Source: Streptomyces sp. NBC_00358 (lineage in GTDB: Bacteria; Actinomycetota; Actinomycetes; Streptomycetales; Streptomycetaceae). Taken from it: DNA of 64,000 nt. Under the pieces are notes generated by a model. That model was not told where the DNA came from. It did no database searches and worked only from the letters and a program-made list of their open reading frames with translations. Made by a program: the position numbers and the translations under genes. The DNA is taken from the NCBI RefSeq assembly GCF_036099295.1, contig NZ_CP107976.1, forward strand, positions 7,626,001 through 7,690,000, read 5' to 3'. Of this stretch, positions 34,305-42,097 are shown one piece after another. Positions within the stretch are counted from its first letter, which is position 1; every line of letters starts with the position of its first letter.

Positions 34305-35921
34305 ATGAGTGAGAGCACCGCCCCGTCGGACACCGTGCTGCTGCGCGGTGGAGAAGTCCACAGCCCCGCCGACCCCTTCGCCACCGCCATGGTCGTGGAA
34401 CGGGGACAAGTCGCCTGGGTCGGCTCGGAAGGAGCCGCCGACGCCTTCACCGACGGCGTCGACGAGGTCGTGGACCTCGCAGGCGCCCTGGTCACCCCGG
34501 CGTTCACCGACGCGCATGTCCACACCACCGCCACCGGGCTCGCGCTCACCGGCCTCGACCTCTCCGACTCGCCGTCCCTGGACGCGGCGCTCGCCCTCGT
34601 AAGCGACTTCGCCGCCGCCCGCCCGGCCGACCGGGTGCTGCTCGGCCACGGCTGGGACGCAGCCCGCTGGCCCGGCGGCCGCCCCCCGACCCGTGCCGAG
34701 CTCGATCGGGCGACCGGTGGGCGCCCGCTCTACCTCTCGCGCATCGACGTGCACTCCGCGGTGGCCACCAGCGCGCTCCTGGACCTGGTCCCCGGAGTCA
34801 CGGCACGCGCCGGGTACGCACCCGACGGTCCGCTGACCCGCGACGCCCACCACGCCGTGCGCGCCGCGGCCCTCGGCGCGGTCGGCGGCGAGCAGCGCAC
34901 CGCGGCCCAGCGGGCCGCCCTCGCCCACGCGGCATCCCTCGGCATCGGTTCCGTGCACGAGTGCGCGGGGCCCGAGATCTCCTCCGAGGACGATTTCACC
35001 GGCTTGCTGCGGCTCGCCGCCGAGGAGCCCGGACCGAGGGTCGTCGGCTACTGGGCCGACCGCGACGTCGAGAAGGCACGGGCTCTCGGCGCCCTCGGCG
35101 CGGCCGGCGACCTCTTCGTCGACGGCTCCCTCGGCTCGCACACCGCCTGCCTGCACGAGCCGTACGCGGACGCCGGCCACACCGGCGTCGTCCACCTCGA
35201 CGCCGACGCCGTCGCCGCGCACGTGGTCGCCTGTACCGAGGCGGGCCTCCAGGCGGGCTTCCACGCCATCGGGGACGCCTCGGTGGCCTCCGTGGTCGAA
35301 GGCGTCCGCGCCGCCGCCGAGAAGGTGGGCCTGGCCCGCGTCCGCGCCGCCAGGCACCGGATCGAGCACGCCGAGATGCTCACCCCAGAGACCGTCGCGG
35401 GATTCGCCGAACTCGGCCTCACCGCCTCCGTACAGCCCGCCTTCGACGCGCTGTGGGGCGGCGAGGACGGTATGTACGCCCAGCGCCTGGGCGTGGAACG
35501 GGCCCGCACGCTCAACCCGTTCGCGGCCCTGCTGCGCGCCGGCGTCCCGCTGGCCTTCGGCTCGGACAGCCCCGTCACCCCGCTCGATCCCTGGGGCACC
35601 GTGCGTGCCGCGGCCTTCCACCGGACGCCCGAGCACCGGGTGTCCGTGCGCGCCGCCTTCACGGCCCACACGCGGGGCGGCTGGCGGGCCGTCGGGCGGG
35701 ACGACGCGGGCATCCTGGTGCCCGGCGCGCCCGCGGACTACGCCGTGTGGCGCACCGGCCACCTCGTCGTGCAGGCCCCCGACGACCGGGTCGCCCGCTG
35801 GTCCACCGACCCCCGCTCGGGCACCCCCGGACTGCCCGATCTGACCCCCGGGAACGACCTGCCCGTCTGTCTGCGCACCGTGGTCGGCGGACGGACGGTA
35901 TTCGTACGGCCTAACGAGTGA
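34305..35921 (+). CDS. YtcJ-like amidohydrolase
   Basis: A 538-aa amidohydrolase-3 family protein (metal-dependent hydrolase, composite beta sandwich plus TIM barrel). The metal-binding His71-x-His73 is in FTDAHVHTT. Other family marks are DGSLGSHTACLHEPY, GFHAIGDASV, HRIEHAEMLTPE and FGSDSPVTPLDPWGTVRAA. The substrate may be an N-acyl amino acid or amide. The ATG at 34305 is chosen because the preceding open frame is the Lrp shadow. It lies 109 bp downstream of the Lrp gene. Confidence 0.85.
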   Translation: MSESTAPSDTVLLRGGEVHSPADPFATAMVVERGQVAWVGSEGAADAFTDGVDEVVDLAGALVTPAFTDAHVHTTATGLALTGLDLSDSPSLDAALALVSDFAAARPADRVLLGHGWDAARWPGGRPPTRAELDRATGGRPLYLSRIDVHSAVATSALLDLVPGVTARAGYAPDGPLTRDAHHAVRAAALGAVGGEQRTAAQRAALAHAASLGIGSVHECAGPEISSEDDFTGLLRLAAEEPGPRVVGYWADRDVEKARALGALGAAGDLFVDGSLGSHTACLHEPYADAGHTGVVHLDADAVAAHVVACTEAGLQAGFHAIGDASVASVVEGVRAAAEKVGLARVRAARHRIEHAEMLTPETVAGFAELGLTASVQPAFDALWGGEDGMYAQRLGVERARTLNPFAALLRAGVPLAFGSDSPVTPLDPWGTVRAAAFHRTPEHRVSVRAAFTAHTRGGWRAVGRDDAGILVPGAPADYAVWRTGHLVVQAPDDRVARWSTDPRSGTPGLPDLTPGNDLPVCLRTVVGGRTVFVRPNE

Positions 35922-36460
35922 TGTACCCGGGGCGCCGGGTCGCGCGCACGGCCCGGCACCCTGTCGTGCGACCTGCGCATCCTCGGCGCTGACCAGGGCT
36001 TTGTCGGAAAAGGCGCAGATCAAGCCAGTGTTGACAGCTGGCCGCAGGGGGCGGGTAGGTTCGGCCGGGTCCACCACCGGACGGCCGACCGGGGAAGTCC
36101 CGCACGGCCTCGCAGCGCCGCTGGGTCAGGGGTGGTGTGCCGCACCGGCGCACCGCCACTGGGAGCCAGGCCCAGCGCCCGCGCCACGAGGCGAGGGAAC
36201 GTTCCGACAAGTCGGCAGGTGCGACCCGGGTGGGGCCCGGACGTTCAGTAGACAACGGCTTTCGGTCGACCCGCAGCCAGCGGGTCCCTGGTCGGCCCGA
36301 AGGGCGCCGGGCCCCGATCCGCAGGACACGATTCCGTGTCGGCGCGTCCGCTCTTACCCACCTCTTGGGGAATCGACACCCCCGTAGGACCGCCGCGACG
36401 CGGCAGCGCAGGTTGGGCGCACTATGGTGGACCCCTGCGTACGGATACGAAGGGGCAGCA
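35922..36460. other. 539-bp gene-free stretch before ppm1
   Basis: No credible gene is seen on either strand. A good housekeeping-type promoter, TTGACA (36031-36036) and TAGGTT (36056-36061) with 19-bp spacing, points right but lies 400 bp before ppm1. It would give either a long leader or a separate small RNA. Confidence 0.5.
36031..36061 (+). promoter_or_regulatory. Candidate sigma-70-type promoter
   Basis: TTGACA is followed after 19 bp by TAGGTT (or after 18 bp by GTAGGT). It is a near-consensus HrdB-type promoter in otherwise gene-free DNA, directed toward ppm1. Confidence 0.5.
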
Positions 36461-37255
36461 GTGAACGACGGCGACGGGACCCTCGCGGCGGAAGCCCAGG
36501 GGAGGCGGTTCGGTCCGCTCGGCACGGCCTTGGTGATCATTCCGACCTACAACGAGGCGGAGAACATCAAGAAGATCGTCGGCCGGGTGCGATCCGCCGT
36601 GCCCGAGGCGCACGTTCTGGTGGCGGACGACAACAGCCCCGACGGCACGGGCAAGCTCGCGGACGAACTGGCCGCCGAGGACGACAACGTCCAGGTGCTG
36701 CACCGCAAGGGCAAGGAAGGTCTCGGCGCCGCCTACCTCGCGGGCTTCCGCTGGGGCCTGGACAACGGCTACGGCGTGCTCATCGAGATGGACGCCGACG
36801 GCTCGCACCAGCCGGAGGAGCTTCCCCGCCTGCTGACCGCCCTCAAGGGCGCCGACCTCGTGCTCGGCTCGCGCTGGGTGCCGGGCGGCCGGGTGGTGAA
36901 CTGGCCCAAGTCCCGCGAGTTCATCTCGCGCGGCGGCAGCCTCTACTCCCGCGTCCTGCTCGACGTACCGATCCGGGACGTGACCGGCGGCTACCGCGCC
37001 TTCCGCCGCGAGACCCTCGAAGGCCTCGGTCTCAGTGAGGTCGCCTCCCAGGGCTACTGCTTCCAGGTCGACCTGGCCCGCCGCGCCGTGAGGGCCGGCT
37101 ACCACGTCGTCGAGGTCCCGATCACCTTCGTCGAGCGCGAGCTGGGCGACTCCAAGATGAGCCGCGACATCCTGGTGGAGGCGCTGTGGCGCGTCACGAC
37201 GTGGGGTGTGGGAGAGCGGGTCGGGCGGATCACGGGCCGCGGCAAGCAGCTCTGA
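36461..37255 (+). CDS. ppm1: Polyprenol monophosphomannose synthase
   Basis: A 264-aa GT2-family enzyme that moves mannose from GDP-mannose to polyprenyl phosphate on the inner membrane face; the lipid-linked mannose feeds protein O-mannosylation. Seen: VIIPTYNEAENI, VADDNSPDGTG, the DxD-type IEMDADGSHQPEE, and VTGGYRAFRRE. It is the stand-alone synthase without the acyltransferase domain fused to it in mycobacteria. From memory the S. coelicolor orthologue (SCO1423) is needed for phage phiC31 infection. The GTG start at 36461 follows GAAGGGG. Confidence 0.9.
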   Translation: MNDGDGTLAAEAQGRRFGPLGTALVIIPTYNEAENIKKIVGRVRSAVPEAHVLVADDNSPDGTGKLADELAAEDDNVQVLHRKGKEGLGAAYLAGFRWGLDNGYGVLIEMDADGSHQPEELPRLLTALKGADLVLGSRWVPGGRVVNWPKSREFISRGGSLYSRVLLDVPIRDVTGGYRAFRRETLEGLGLSEVASQGYCFQVDLARRAVRAGYHVVEVPITFVERELGDSKMSRDILVEALWRVTTWGVGERVGRITGRGKQL

Positions 37256-37649
37256 CGCCGGCGAGGCGGCTCCGACGCGGGCCGTGTCGCGGGCTCCGAC
37301 GCGGGCCGTGTCGCCGGGCCCGGGTGGTCGCGTCCCCCGGCGGCGTCGAGGCGGCTTGTGCGCCCTCCCGGGCCTCTGGGCTCACCCGCCCGTCCTGAGG
37401 CCTCTACGCGGCCACGGCAGGCCTTCCCGTACCCGCACAGGCTGCGGTCGCAGGCCGTTCCGGCTCCCGTGCGGGCCGGGAGCGACCTGACGCCCGTGCG
37501 GGCAGGAGGCGGCCTCGTCGCCGGTGCGGGCCGTCGGCACGGCCGTCGGTGAGCGGTCCCGACGCCCGGACCGGGCCGGTTCCCCGGTGCCGGTGACTGA
37601 TGATCATCCGTTTATCCCGTACTGAGGCGGGCCCAGGCACACTGGGACC
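37256..37649. other. 394-bp stretch with a 24-bp-period tandem repeat
   Basis: Two exact 23-bp copies (37268-37290 and 37292-37314, beginning GGCTCCGACGCGGGCC) stand in tandem just after ppm1. Further on GCGGGC-rich near-repeats occur, and a palindrome GATGATCATC (37599-37608) lies in the fxsA promoter region. No gene is supported. Confidence 0.5.
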
Positions 37650-38219
37650 ATGACGACAGGCGCTCCGACCCCCGTTCACCCCGCCCGCCCGCGGCGCTCG
37701 CGGCTGCGTACCTTCCTGCCGCTCGGTGTCGCGGTGTGGCTGGTGCTGGAGATCTGGCTGCTGACCCTCGTCGCGCGCGCAACAAGCGGTTTCACGGTGT
37801 TCCTGCTGCTGGTCGCCGGGTTCGTGCTCGGCGCCGTGGTCATCAAGCGGGCCGGCCGCCGTGCTTTCAGGAACCTCAGCCAGACGCTGCAGCAGGCCCA
37901 GAGCGGTGCCTCACCCACGAACGAGGGCGGCCGGGGCAACGGCCTCACGATGCTCGGCGGCCTGCTTCTGATGATCCCGGGTCTGATCTCCGACGCGATC
38001 GGCCTGCTCCTGCTGGTCCCGCCGGTCCAGAAGGGCCTCAGCCGCTACACGCAGCGCGCCTTCGAGCGAAGGATGCGGGTCGCCGCCCCGGGTACCGTCG
38101 GCGACGCCTTCCAGCAGGCCCGTATGCACCGCCCCGACGGCAAGGTGGTCCAGGGCGAGGTCATCAGGGACGACGAGCCGCGCCGGTCCGGCGGCACCTA
38201 TCCGCCGCTGAACGGCTAG
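37650..38219 (+). CDS. fxsA: FxsA family membrane protein
   Basis: A 189-aa inner-membrane protein of the FxsA family (in E. coli it relieves F-plasmid exclusion of phage T7; role in actinobacteria unknown). Seen: LRTFLPLGVAVWLVLEIWLLTLVA, FVLGAVVIKRAGRRAF and MLGGLLLMIPGLISDAIGLLLLVPPVQK, the hallmark hydrophobic segments, with a cytoplasmic tail. The ATG at 37650 is preceded by CACACT-N6, so the transcript may have almost no leader. It converges on rbpA across a strong terminator. Confidence 0.88.
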   Translation: MTTGAPTPVHPARPRRSRLRTFLPLGVAVWLVLEIWLLTLVARATSGFTVFLLLVAGFVLGAVVIKRAGRRAFRNLSQTLQQAQSGASPTNEGGRGNGLTMLGGLLLMIPGLISDAIGLLLLVPPVQKGLSRYTQRAFERRMRVAAPGTVGDAFQQARMHRPDGKVVQGEVIRDDEPRRSGGTYPPLNG

Positions 38220-38533
38220 CCCCGCCACGGCACCCGGCCGCGGAGGGCGTCCGGGCCGAGCCGCCGTCGTGCGGGCCGGTCGGCCGCCGTATCGGAAGCG
38301 GGGCCTCGGCGGCGTACGGAAAGCGGCGGGGACCCGAGACGCGAGACGCACGGGAAACGGCGTCCCTGCGCGGCCTACGGGACACGGGCCCTGGCCCCGG
38401 TACGGGACACGGCCCGTACACGGGCCCCGGCCCCCGCGAACTCATCGGAACGCACGAGACCGCGGACCCCGTACTCGACGTACGGTGCCCGCGGTCTCGG
38501 CGTGCGGTGTATGCCGCTCGACCCTCGGAGGGG
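38220..38533. other. 314-bp convergent gap between fxsA and rbpA
   Basis: It contains duplicated TACGGGACACGG strings (around 38367 and 38400) and the bipartite terminator hairpin at 38455-38499. No gene is supported. Confidence 0.5.
38455..38499. terminator. Bidirectional terminator between fxsA and rbpA
   Basis: CGAGACCGCGG (38455-38465) pairs with CCGCGGTCTCG (38489-38499), and an inner CCGTAC/GTACGG stem extends the structure. It sits just after both convergent genes. Confidence 0.75.
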
Positions 38534-38908
38534 TCAGGCGGACTTGCGGCTGTCCCGCGGATGCACCGCGATGTTCATCGCGCCGGAGCGAAGAACGGCC
38601 AGACGCTCCTCGAGGACCTCTTCGAGCTCCTCGCGAGTGCGCCGTTCCATCAGCATGTCCCAGTGCGTGCGCGCGGGCTTCGCCTTCTTCTCCTCAGGGC
38701 CGTCCCCGTCGACGAGAAGTGCCTGGGCCCCGCAGACCTTGCACTCCCACTCCGCCGGAATTTCGGCCTCCACCGAGAAGGGCATCTCAAACCGGTGCCC
38801 CTTCTCGCATGCGTACTCCACCGCCTGGCGCGGGGCCAGGTCGATGCCGCGGTCCGTCTCATAGCTGGTCACTACGAGGCGTGTGCCGCGAAGAGCTCGC
38901 TCACTCAT
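38534..38908 (-). CDS. rbpA: RNA polymerase-binding protein RbpA
   Basis: A 124-aa actinobacterial transcription factor that binds RNA polymerase and principal sigma factors and stabilises open complexes. Seen: an N-terminal tail, the core domain EYACEKGHRFEMPFSVEAEIPAEWECKVCG (broken by family-variable residues) with its Cys/His residues, a linker with DGDGPEEKKAKPARTHWDMLMERR, and the C-terminal sigma-interaction helix REELEEVLEERLAVLR. The length is normal. A perfect sigma-R-type promoter lies 62-87 bp upstream, in line with thiol-stress induction known in S. coelicolor. Confidence 0.95.
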   Translation of the reverse strand: MSERALRGTRLVVTSYETDRGIDLAPRQAVEYACEKGHRFEMPFSVEAEIPAEWECKVCGAQALLVDGDGPEEKKAKPARTHWDMLMERRTREELEEVLEERLAVLRSGAMNIAVHPRDSRKSA

Positions 38909-38969
38909 GAATCGTGCCTCCCGGGCTTGTCGCCCACAGGACAGGTGTCGCTGTCGTCGTCATCCGGTC

Positions 38970-38995
38970 AACGTCCGGTCGGCGGTAAAGATTCC
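38970..38995 (-). promoter_or_regulatory. Sigma-R type promoter of rbpA
   Basis: On the minus strand GGAAT (38995-38991) is followed by exactly 18 bp and GTT (38972-38970), matching the sigma-R consensus GGAAT-N18-GTT. The start site would fall about 55 bp before the rbpA ATG. Sigma-R control of rbpA is known from S. coelicolor. Confidence 0.85.
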
Positions 38996-39163
38996 CGTTG
39001 TGGGTCATGCGTCGCCGTCGTAGCCGCCCCTTGTTGTACCCACCGTCGCCCGGTTTGTCACATCTGGCATCAGATGTCACCCAACGCTTCAGTATCATTG
39101 ACGCGCAGTAACGGTACGCCAGGCAGGCCAAACGCGTACACTACCGCTCTTTGGCCCCGGACG

Positions 39164-40513
39164 CTAAATCCTCTCGGGTACCGGATTGCCCGCGTCGCGC
39201 ACCGCCTGCCGCACCGGCACCCGCGCGAGCAGGACGAATCCGATGACGAAGAAGACCACGAGCGAGATGATCGCGTCCCGGTAGCTTCCCGTGAGCTGGT
39301 AGGTCAGCCCGAACAGCAGCGGACCCAGCCAGCTCATTCCGCGGTCGCTCATCTCGTACGCCGAGAAGTACTCCGCCTCCTTGCCGCTGGGCACGAGGTG
39401 CGAGAACAGGGAGCGGGACAGCGCCTGGCTGCCGCCGAGGACCAGTCCGATGCCGGAGGCGAGCACGAAGAACCACACGGGCGCGCCCGCGGGCAGGAAG
39501 TATCCGGCGCCGAGGGTGAGGGTCCAGGCGACGAGCGAACCGAGGATGGTGCGTTTCGCGCCGTACGTGCGGGCCAGCCGGCCCATGCCGAGCGCACCCC
39601 CGACCGCGAGCACCTGGACCAGGAGTACGGCCGTGATCAGGGTCGACTGGCTGAGTCCCAGCTCCTCGGAGCCGTAGACGGAAGCCTGTGAGATGACCGT
39701 CTGGATGCCGTCGTTGTAGATGAGGTAGGCGAGCAGGAAGGAGAGCGTGAGCGGCTGGCCGCGCATGTCGCGCACCGTGGCCGCGAGCTGCCGCCATCCG
39801 TTGGCGGACGACCGTCCGGCGGAGGGCGTGCGCCGATCACGCAGTCGCCTCAGCGGTACGAGGGTGAAGGCGCCCCACCAGACACCCGCCGAGGCCAGGC
39901 AGATGCGCACGGCCGTCGACTCGGAGACCCCGAAACTGTCATGGGCCGTGAACAGGATCAGGTTCGCGACCAGGACCAGTGAGCCCGCCGCGTACCCGAA
40001 GGCCCAGCCCCGGGAGGAGACGGCGTCGCGCTCCTCGGGCGGGGCGATCTGCGGCAGGTAGGAGTTGTACAGGACCATCGACACGGCCAGCGAGGCGTTC
40101 GCGACGATCAGCAGCAGCCCGCCCAGCAGATAGCGGTCGCCGTCCAGGAAGAACATGCCCGTGGTGGCTCCGGCGCCCAGGTAGGCCGCGGCGGCGAGCA
40201 GCGGCTTCTTGCGGCCCGTGCGGTCTGCGGCGGCGCCCGCCATCGGCATCACGAAGATCGACACGATGACGGAGGCGGAGACCGTGTACGCGAAGAAGGA
40301 CCCGGCGCGTACCGGGATCCCCAGCGGATGCACGAACCCGTCCGCGCCGGCCGCGTGCTTGGCCACCGCTGTCAGATAGGGGCCGAGGAACACGGTGAGC
40401 ACGCTCGTCGAATAGACGGAGCAGGCCCAGTCGTAGAAGTACCAGCCGCGTTGTTCTCGCCGGCGCTCGGTGGCCTCCTCGGCCGCCCCCGCCCGCACGG
40501 TGTCCGTGCTCAC
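39164..40513 (-). CDS. UMF1/Atg22-type MFS transporter
   Basis: A 449-aa transporter with 12 membrane segments, resembling the UMF1 group (vacuolar amino acid effluxer Atg22 relatives). Characteristic are QRGWYFYDWACSVYSTSVLTVFLGPYL at the N terminus, MPMAGAAADRTGRKKPLL, LYNSYLPQIAPPEERDAVSSRGWAFGYAAGSL and RSLFSHLVPSGKEAEYFSAYEMSDRG. Amino acid export is inferred from the family. GTG at 40513 is the start; the open frame upstream is shadow of the glycerophosphodiesterase. It follows that gene by 41 bp. Confidence 0.85.
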   Translation of the reverse strand: MSTDTVRAGAAEEATERRREQRGWYFYDWACSVYSTSVLTVFLGPYLTAVAKHAAGADGFVHPLGIPVRAGSFFAYTVSASVIVSIFVMPMAGAAADRTGRKKPLLAAAAYLGAGATTGMFFLDGDRYLLGGLLLIVANASLAVSMVLYNSYLPQIAPPEERDAVSSRGWAFGYAAGSLVLVANLILFTAHDSFGVSESTAVRICLASAGVWWGAFTLVPLRRLRDRRTPSAGRSSANGWRQLAATVRDMRGQPLTLSFLLAYLIYNDGIQTVISQASVYGSEELGLSQSTLITAVLLVQVLAVGGALGMGRLARTYGAKRTILGSLVAWTLTLGAGYFLPAGAPVWFFVLASGIGLVLGGSQALSRSLFSHLVPSGKEAEYFSAYEMSDRGMSWLGPLLFGLTYQLTGSYRDAIISLVVFFVIGFVLLARVPVRQAVRDAGNPVPERI

Positions 40514-40554
40514 CCGTGCCCTCGCTTCTCCGTGAAGGGACCGCGCGAGGAGGC

Positions 40555-41322
40555 TCAGAACCAGGTGCCCCGGTCTTCCAGGACCTTGCGCAGCGTGTCG
40601 ATGTGATCGGTCATGATGCCATCGACTCCCAGGTCCAGGAGCCGGTGCATGGGTTCCGGTTCGTTCACGGTCCACACGTGCACCTGGAGCCCGCGCGCGT
40701 GGGCGGCCCGGACGAAGCGGCGGTCGACCACCGGCACGCCCGACTGCGTCTCGGGGACCTGGGCCGCGATCGCGGAACGGCGCACCGCGGCCGGTACGCC
40801 CCATGAACGCAGCCGCAGGTTGAGCACTCCGCGGGTGCCGAACGACGTGGCGAGGCGCGGCCCGGCCCGATGCTGGGCGCGGGCCACGCGCGCCTCGGAG
40901 AACGAGCCGACGCAGACACGGTCCCAGGCGTCCGCGCGGCCGATCAGATCCAGCAGCGGGAAGAGCGCGGGTTCGGCCTTCACGTCGACGTTCCAGCGCA
41001 CCTCGGGGAGCTCTTCGAGCAGCTCCTCGAAGAGGGGGACGGGCTCCTGGCCCGCCACGCGCGCGTGGCGCACGTCGTCCCAGGGGAGGTCCGCGATCCG
41101 GCCCGCCCCGTCGGTCACCCGGTCCAGGGTCGTGTCGTGGAAGGCGACCAGCCTGCCGTCCGCCGTGGCGTGCACATCGGTCTCGATGTAGCGGTACCCG
41201 GCGTTCACCGCCCGCCGGAACTGGGCCAGGGTGTTCTCCAGACCGTCCGCCGACCCGCCGCGGTGGGCGAAGGGGATCGGGCCGGGATGGTCGAGGTACG
41301 GGTGACGAGTGCGCGTGCTCAC
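40555..41322 (-). CDS. Glycerophosphodiester phosphodiesterase
   Basis: A 255-aa cytoplasmic GDPD that releases sn-glycerol-3-phosphate from deacylated phospholipids. The TIM-barrel catalytic residues are visible: FAHRGGSADGLENTLAQF (His-Arg and Glu), YIETDVHATADGRLVAFHDTTLDRVTDG (Glu, Asp, His), and VKAEPALF. There is no signal peptide. The GTG start at 41322 overlaps the stop of the YczE-like gene by 4 bp, so the two are translationally coupled. Confidence 0.87.
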   Translation of the reverse strand: MSTRTRHPYLDHPGPIPFAHRGGSADGLENTLAQFRRAVNAGYRYIETDVHATADGRLVAFHDTTLDRVTDGAGRIADLPWDDVRHARVAGQEPVPLFEELLEELPEVRWNVDVKAEPALFPLLDLIGRADAWDRVCVGSFSEARVARAQHRAGPRLATSFGTRGVLNLRLRSWGVPAAVRRSAIAAQVPETQSGVPVVDRRFVRAAHARGLQVHVWTVNEPEPMHRLLDLGVDGIMTDHIDTLRKVLEDRGTWF

Positions 41323-41999
41323 CCGGGCAGTATGGCGCGCTCCGGTTGAACTGTGGCGACAACGGCGCTGCCGACCGGTGCCGGACGGGCGGCGAACAGG
41401 CGCAGGAAGAGCTGGGCGAGGGGCCCGATGGCGACCGCGTAGAGCACCGTGCCGACACCGACCGTGCCGCCGAGCGCGAAGCCGGTGGCGACGACCGCCA
41501 CTTCGAGGACCGTACGCACCAGACGGACCGATCGGCCCGTACGCCGGTTCAGCCCGGTCATCAGACCGTCGCGGGGGCCCGGGCCGAAGCGGGCGGAGAT
41601 GTACAGGCCCGTCGCCACACCGTTCAGCACGATGCCCGCCACCATCAGCGGAATCCGTACCGCCAGGGCGTGGACGTCCGGGACCAGTGCGAGCGTGCCG
41701 TCCATGGCGAGGCCCACCACGAAGACGTTGGAGACGGTGCCGAGGCCCGGCCGCTGGCGCAGCGGGATCCACAGGAGCAGCACCGCCGCGCCCACGATGA
41801 TCGACACCACGCCGATCGTCAGACCGGTCAGCTCGGCGAGACCCTGGTGCAGTACGTTCCACGGTTCCAGCCCGAGACCCGCCTCCACGAGGAGCGCCGA
41901 ACTCCCGCCGTACAGGGCCAGTCCGGCGTAGAGCTGGACGAGGCGGCGGGGGAGCCGGCCGGAGCCGGGTGGCTCGGCGGACTCGGAGCGGGTGGTCAT
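41319..41999 (-). CDS. YczE/YitT-like membrane protein
   Basis: A 226-aa membrane protein with 5-6 hydrophobic segments of the YczE/YyaS type. Seen: LVQLYAGLALYGGSSALLVEAGLGLEPWNVLHQGLAELTGLTIG (the GLxPWxVLHQG signature), and ARFGPGPRDGLMTGLNRRTGRSVRLVR. The function is unknown. Divergent MocR-YczE pairs occur widely in actinobacteria, and the MocR-like protein is thought to control its neighbour. ATG at 41999. Confidence 0.83.
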   Translation of the reverse strand: MTTRSESAEPPGSGRLPRRLVQLYAGLALYGGSSALLVEAGLGLEPWNVLHQGLAELTGLTIGVVSIIVGAAVLLLWIPLRQRPGLGTVSNVFVVGLAMDGTLALVPDVHALAVRIPLMVAGIVLNGVATGLYISARFGPGPRDGLMTGLNRRTGRSVRLVRTVLEVAVVATGFALGGTVGVGTVLYAVAIGPLAQLFLRLFAARPAPVGSAVVATVQPERAILPG

Positions 42000-42097
42000 G
42001 GGATGCCCCCAGTGGTGGTAGTGGCCTGATACATGACACTCTGTGGCGGGGGAACTTGCTTCATCCATGGCCAATTCGGGGAAGGTGGACTGGAATC

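Noticed and set aside
38901..39131. A 76-codon minus-strand frame covering the rbpA promoter
   Set aside because: It overlaps the sigma-R promoter and the rbpA start, has no conserved sequence, and its start lacks a ribosome binding site.
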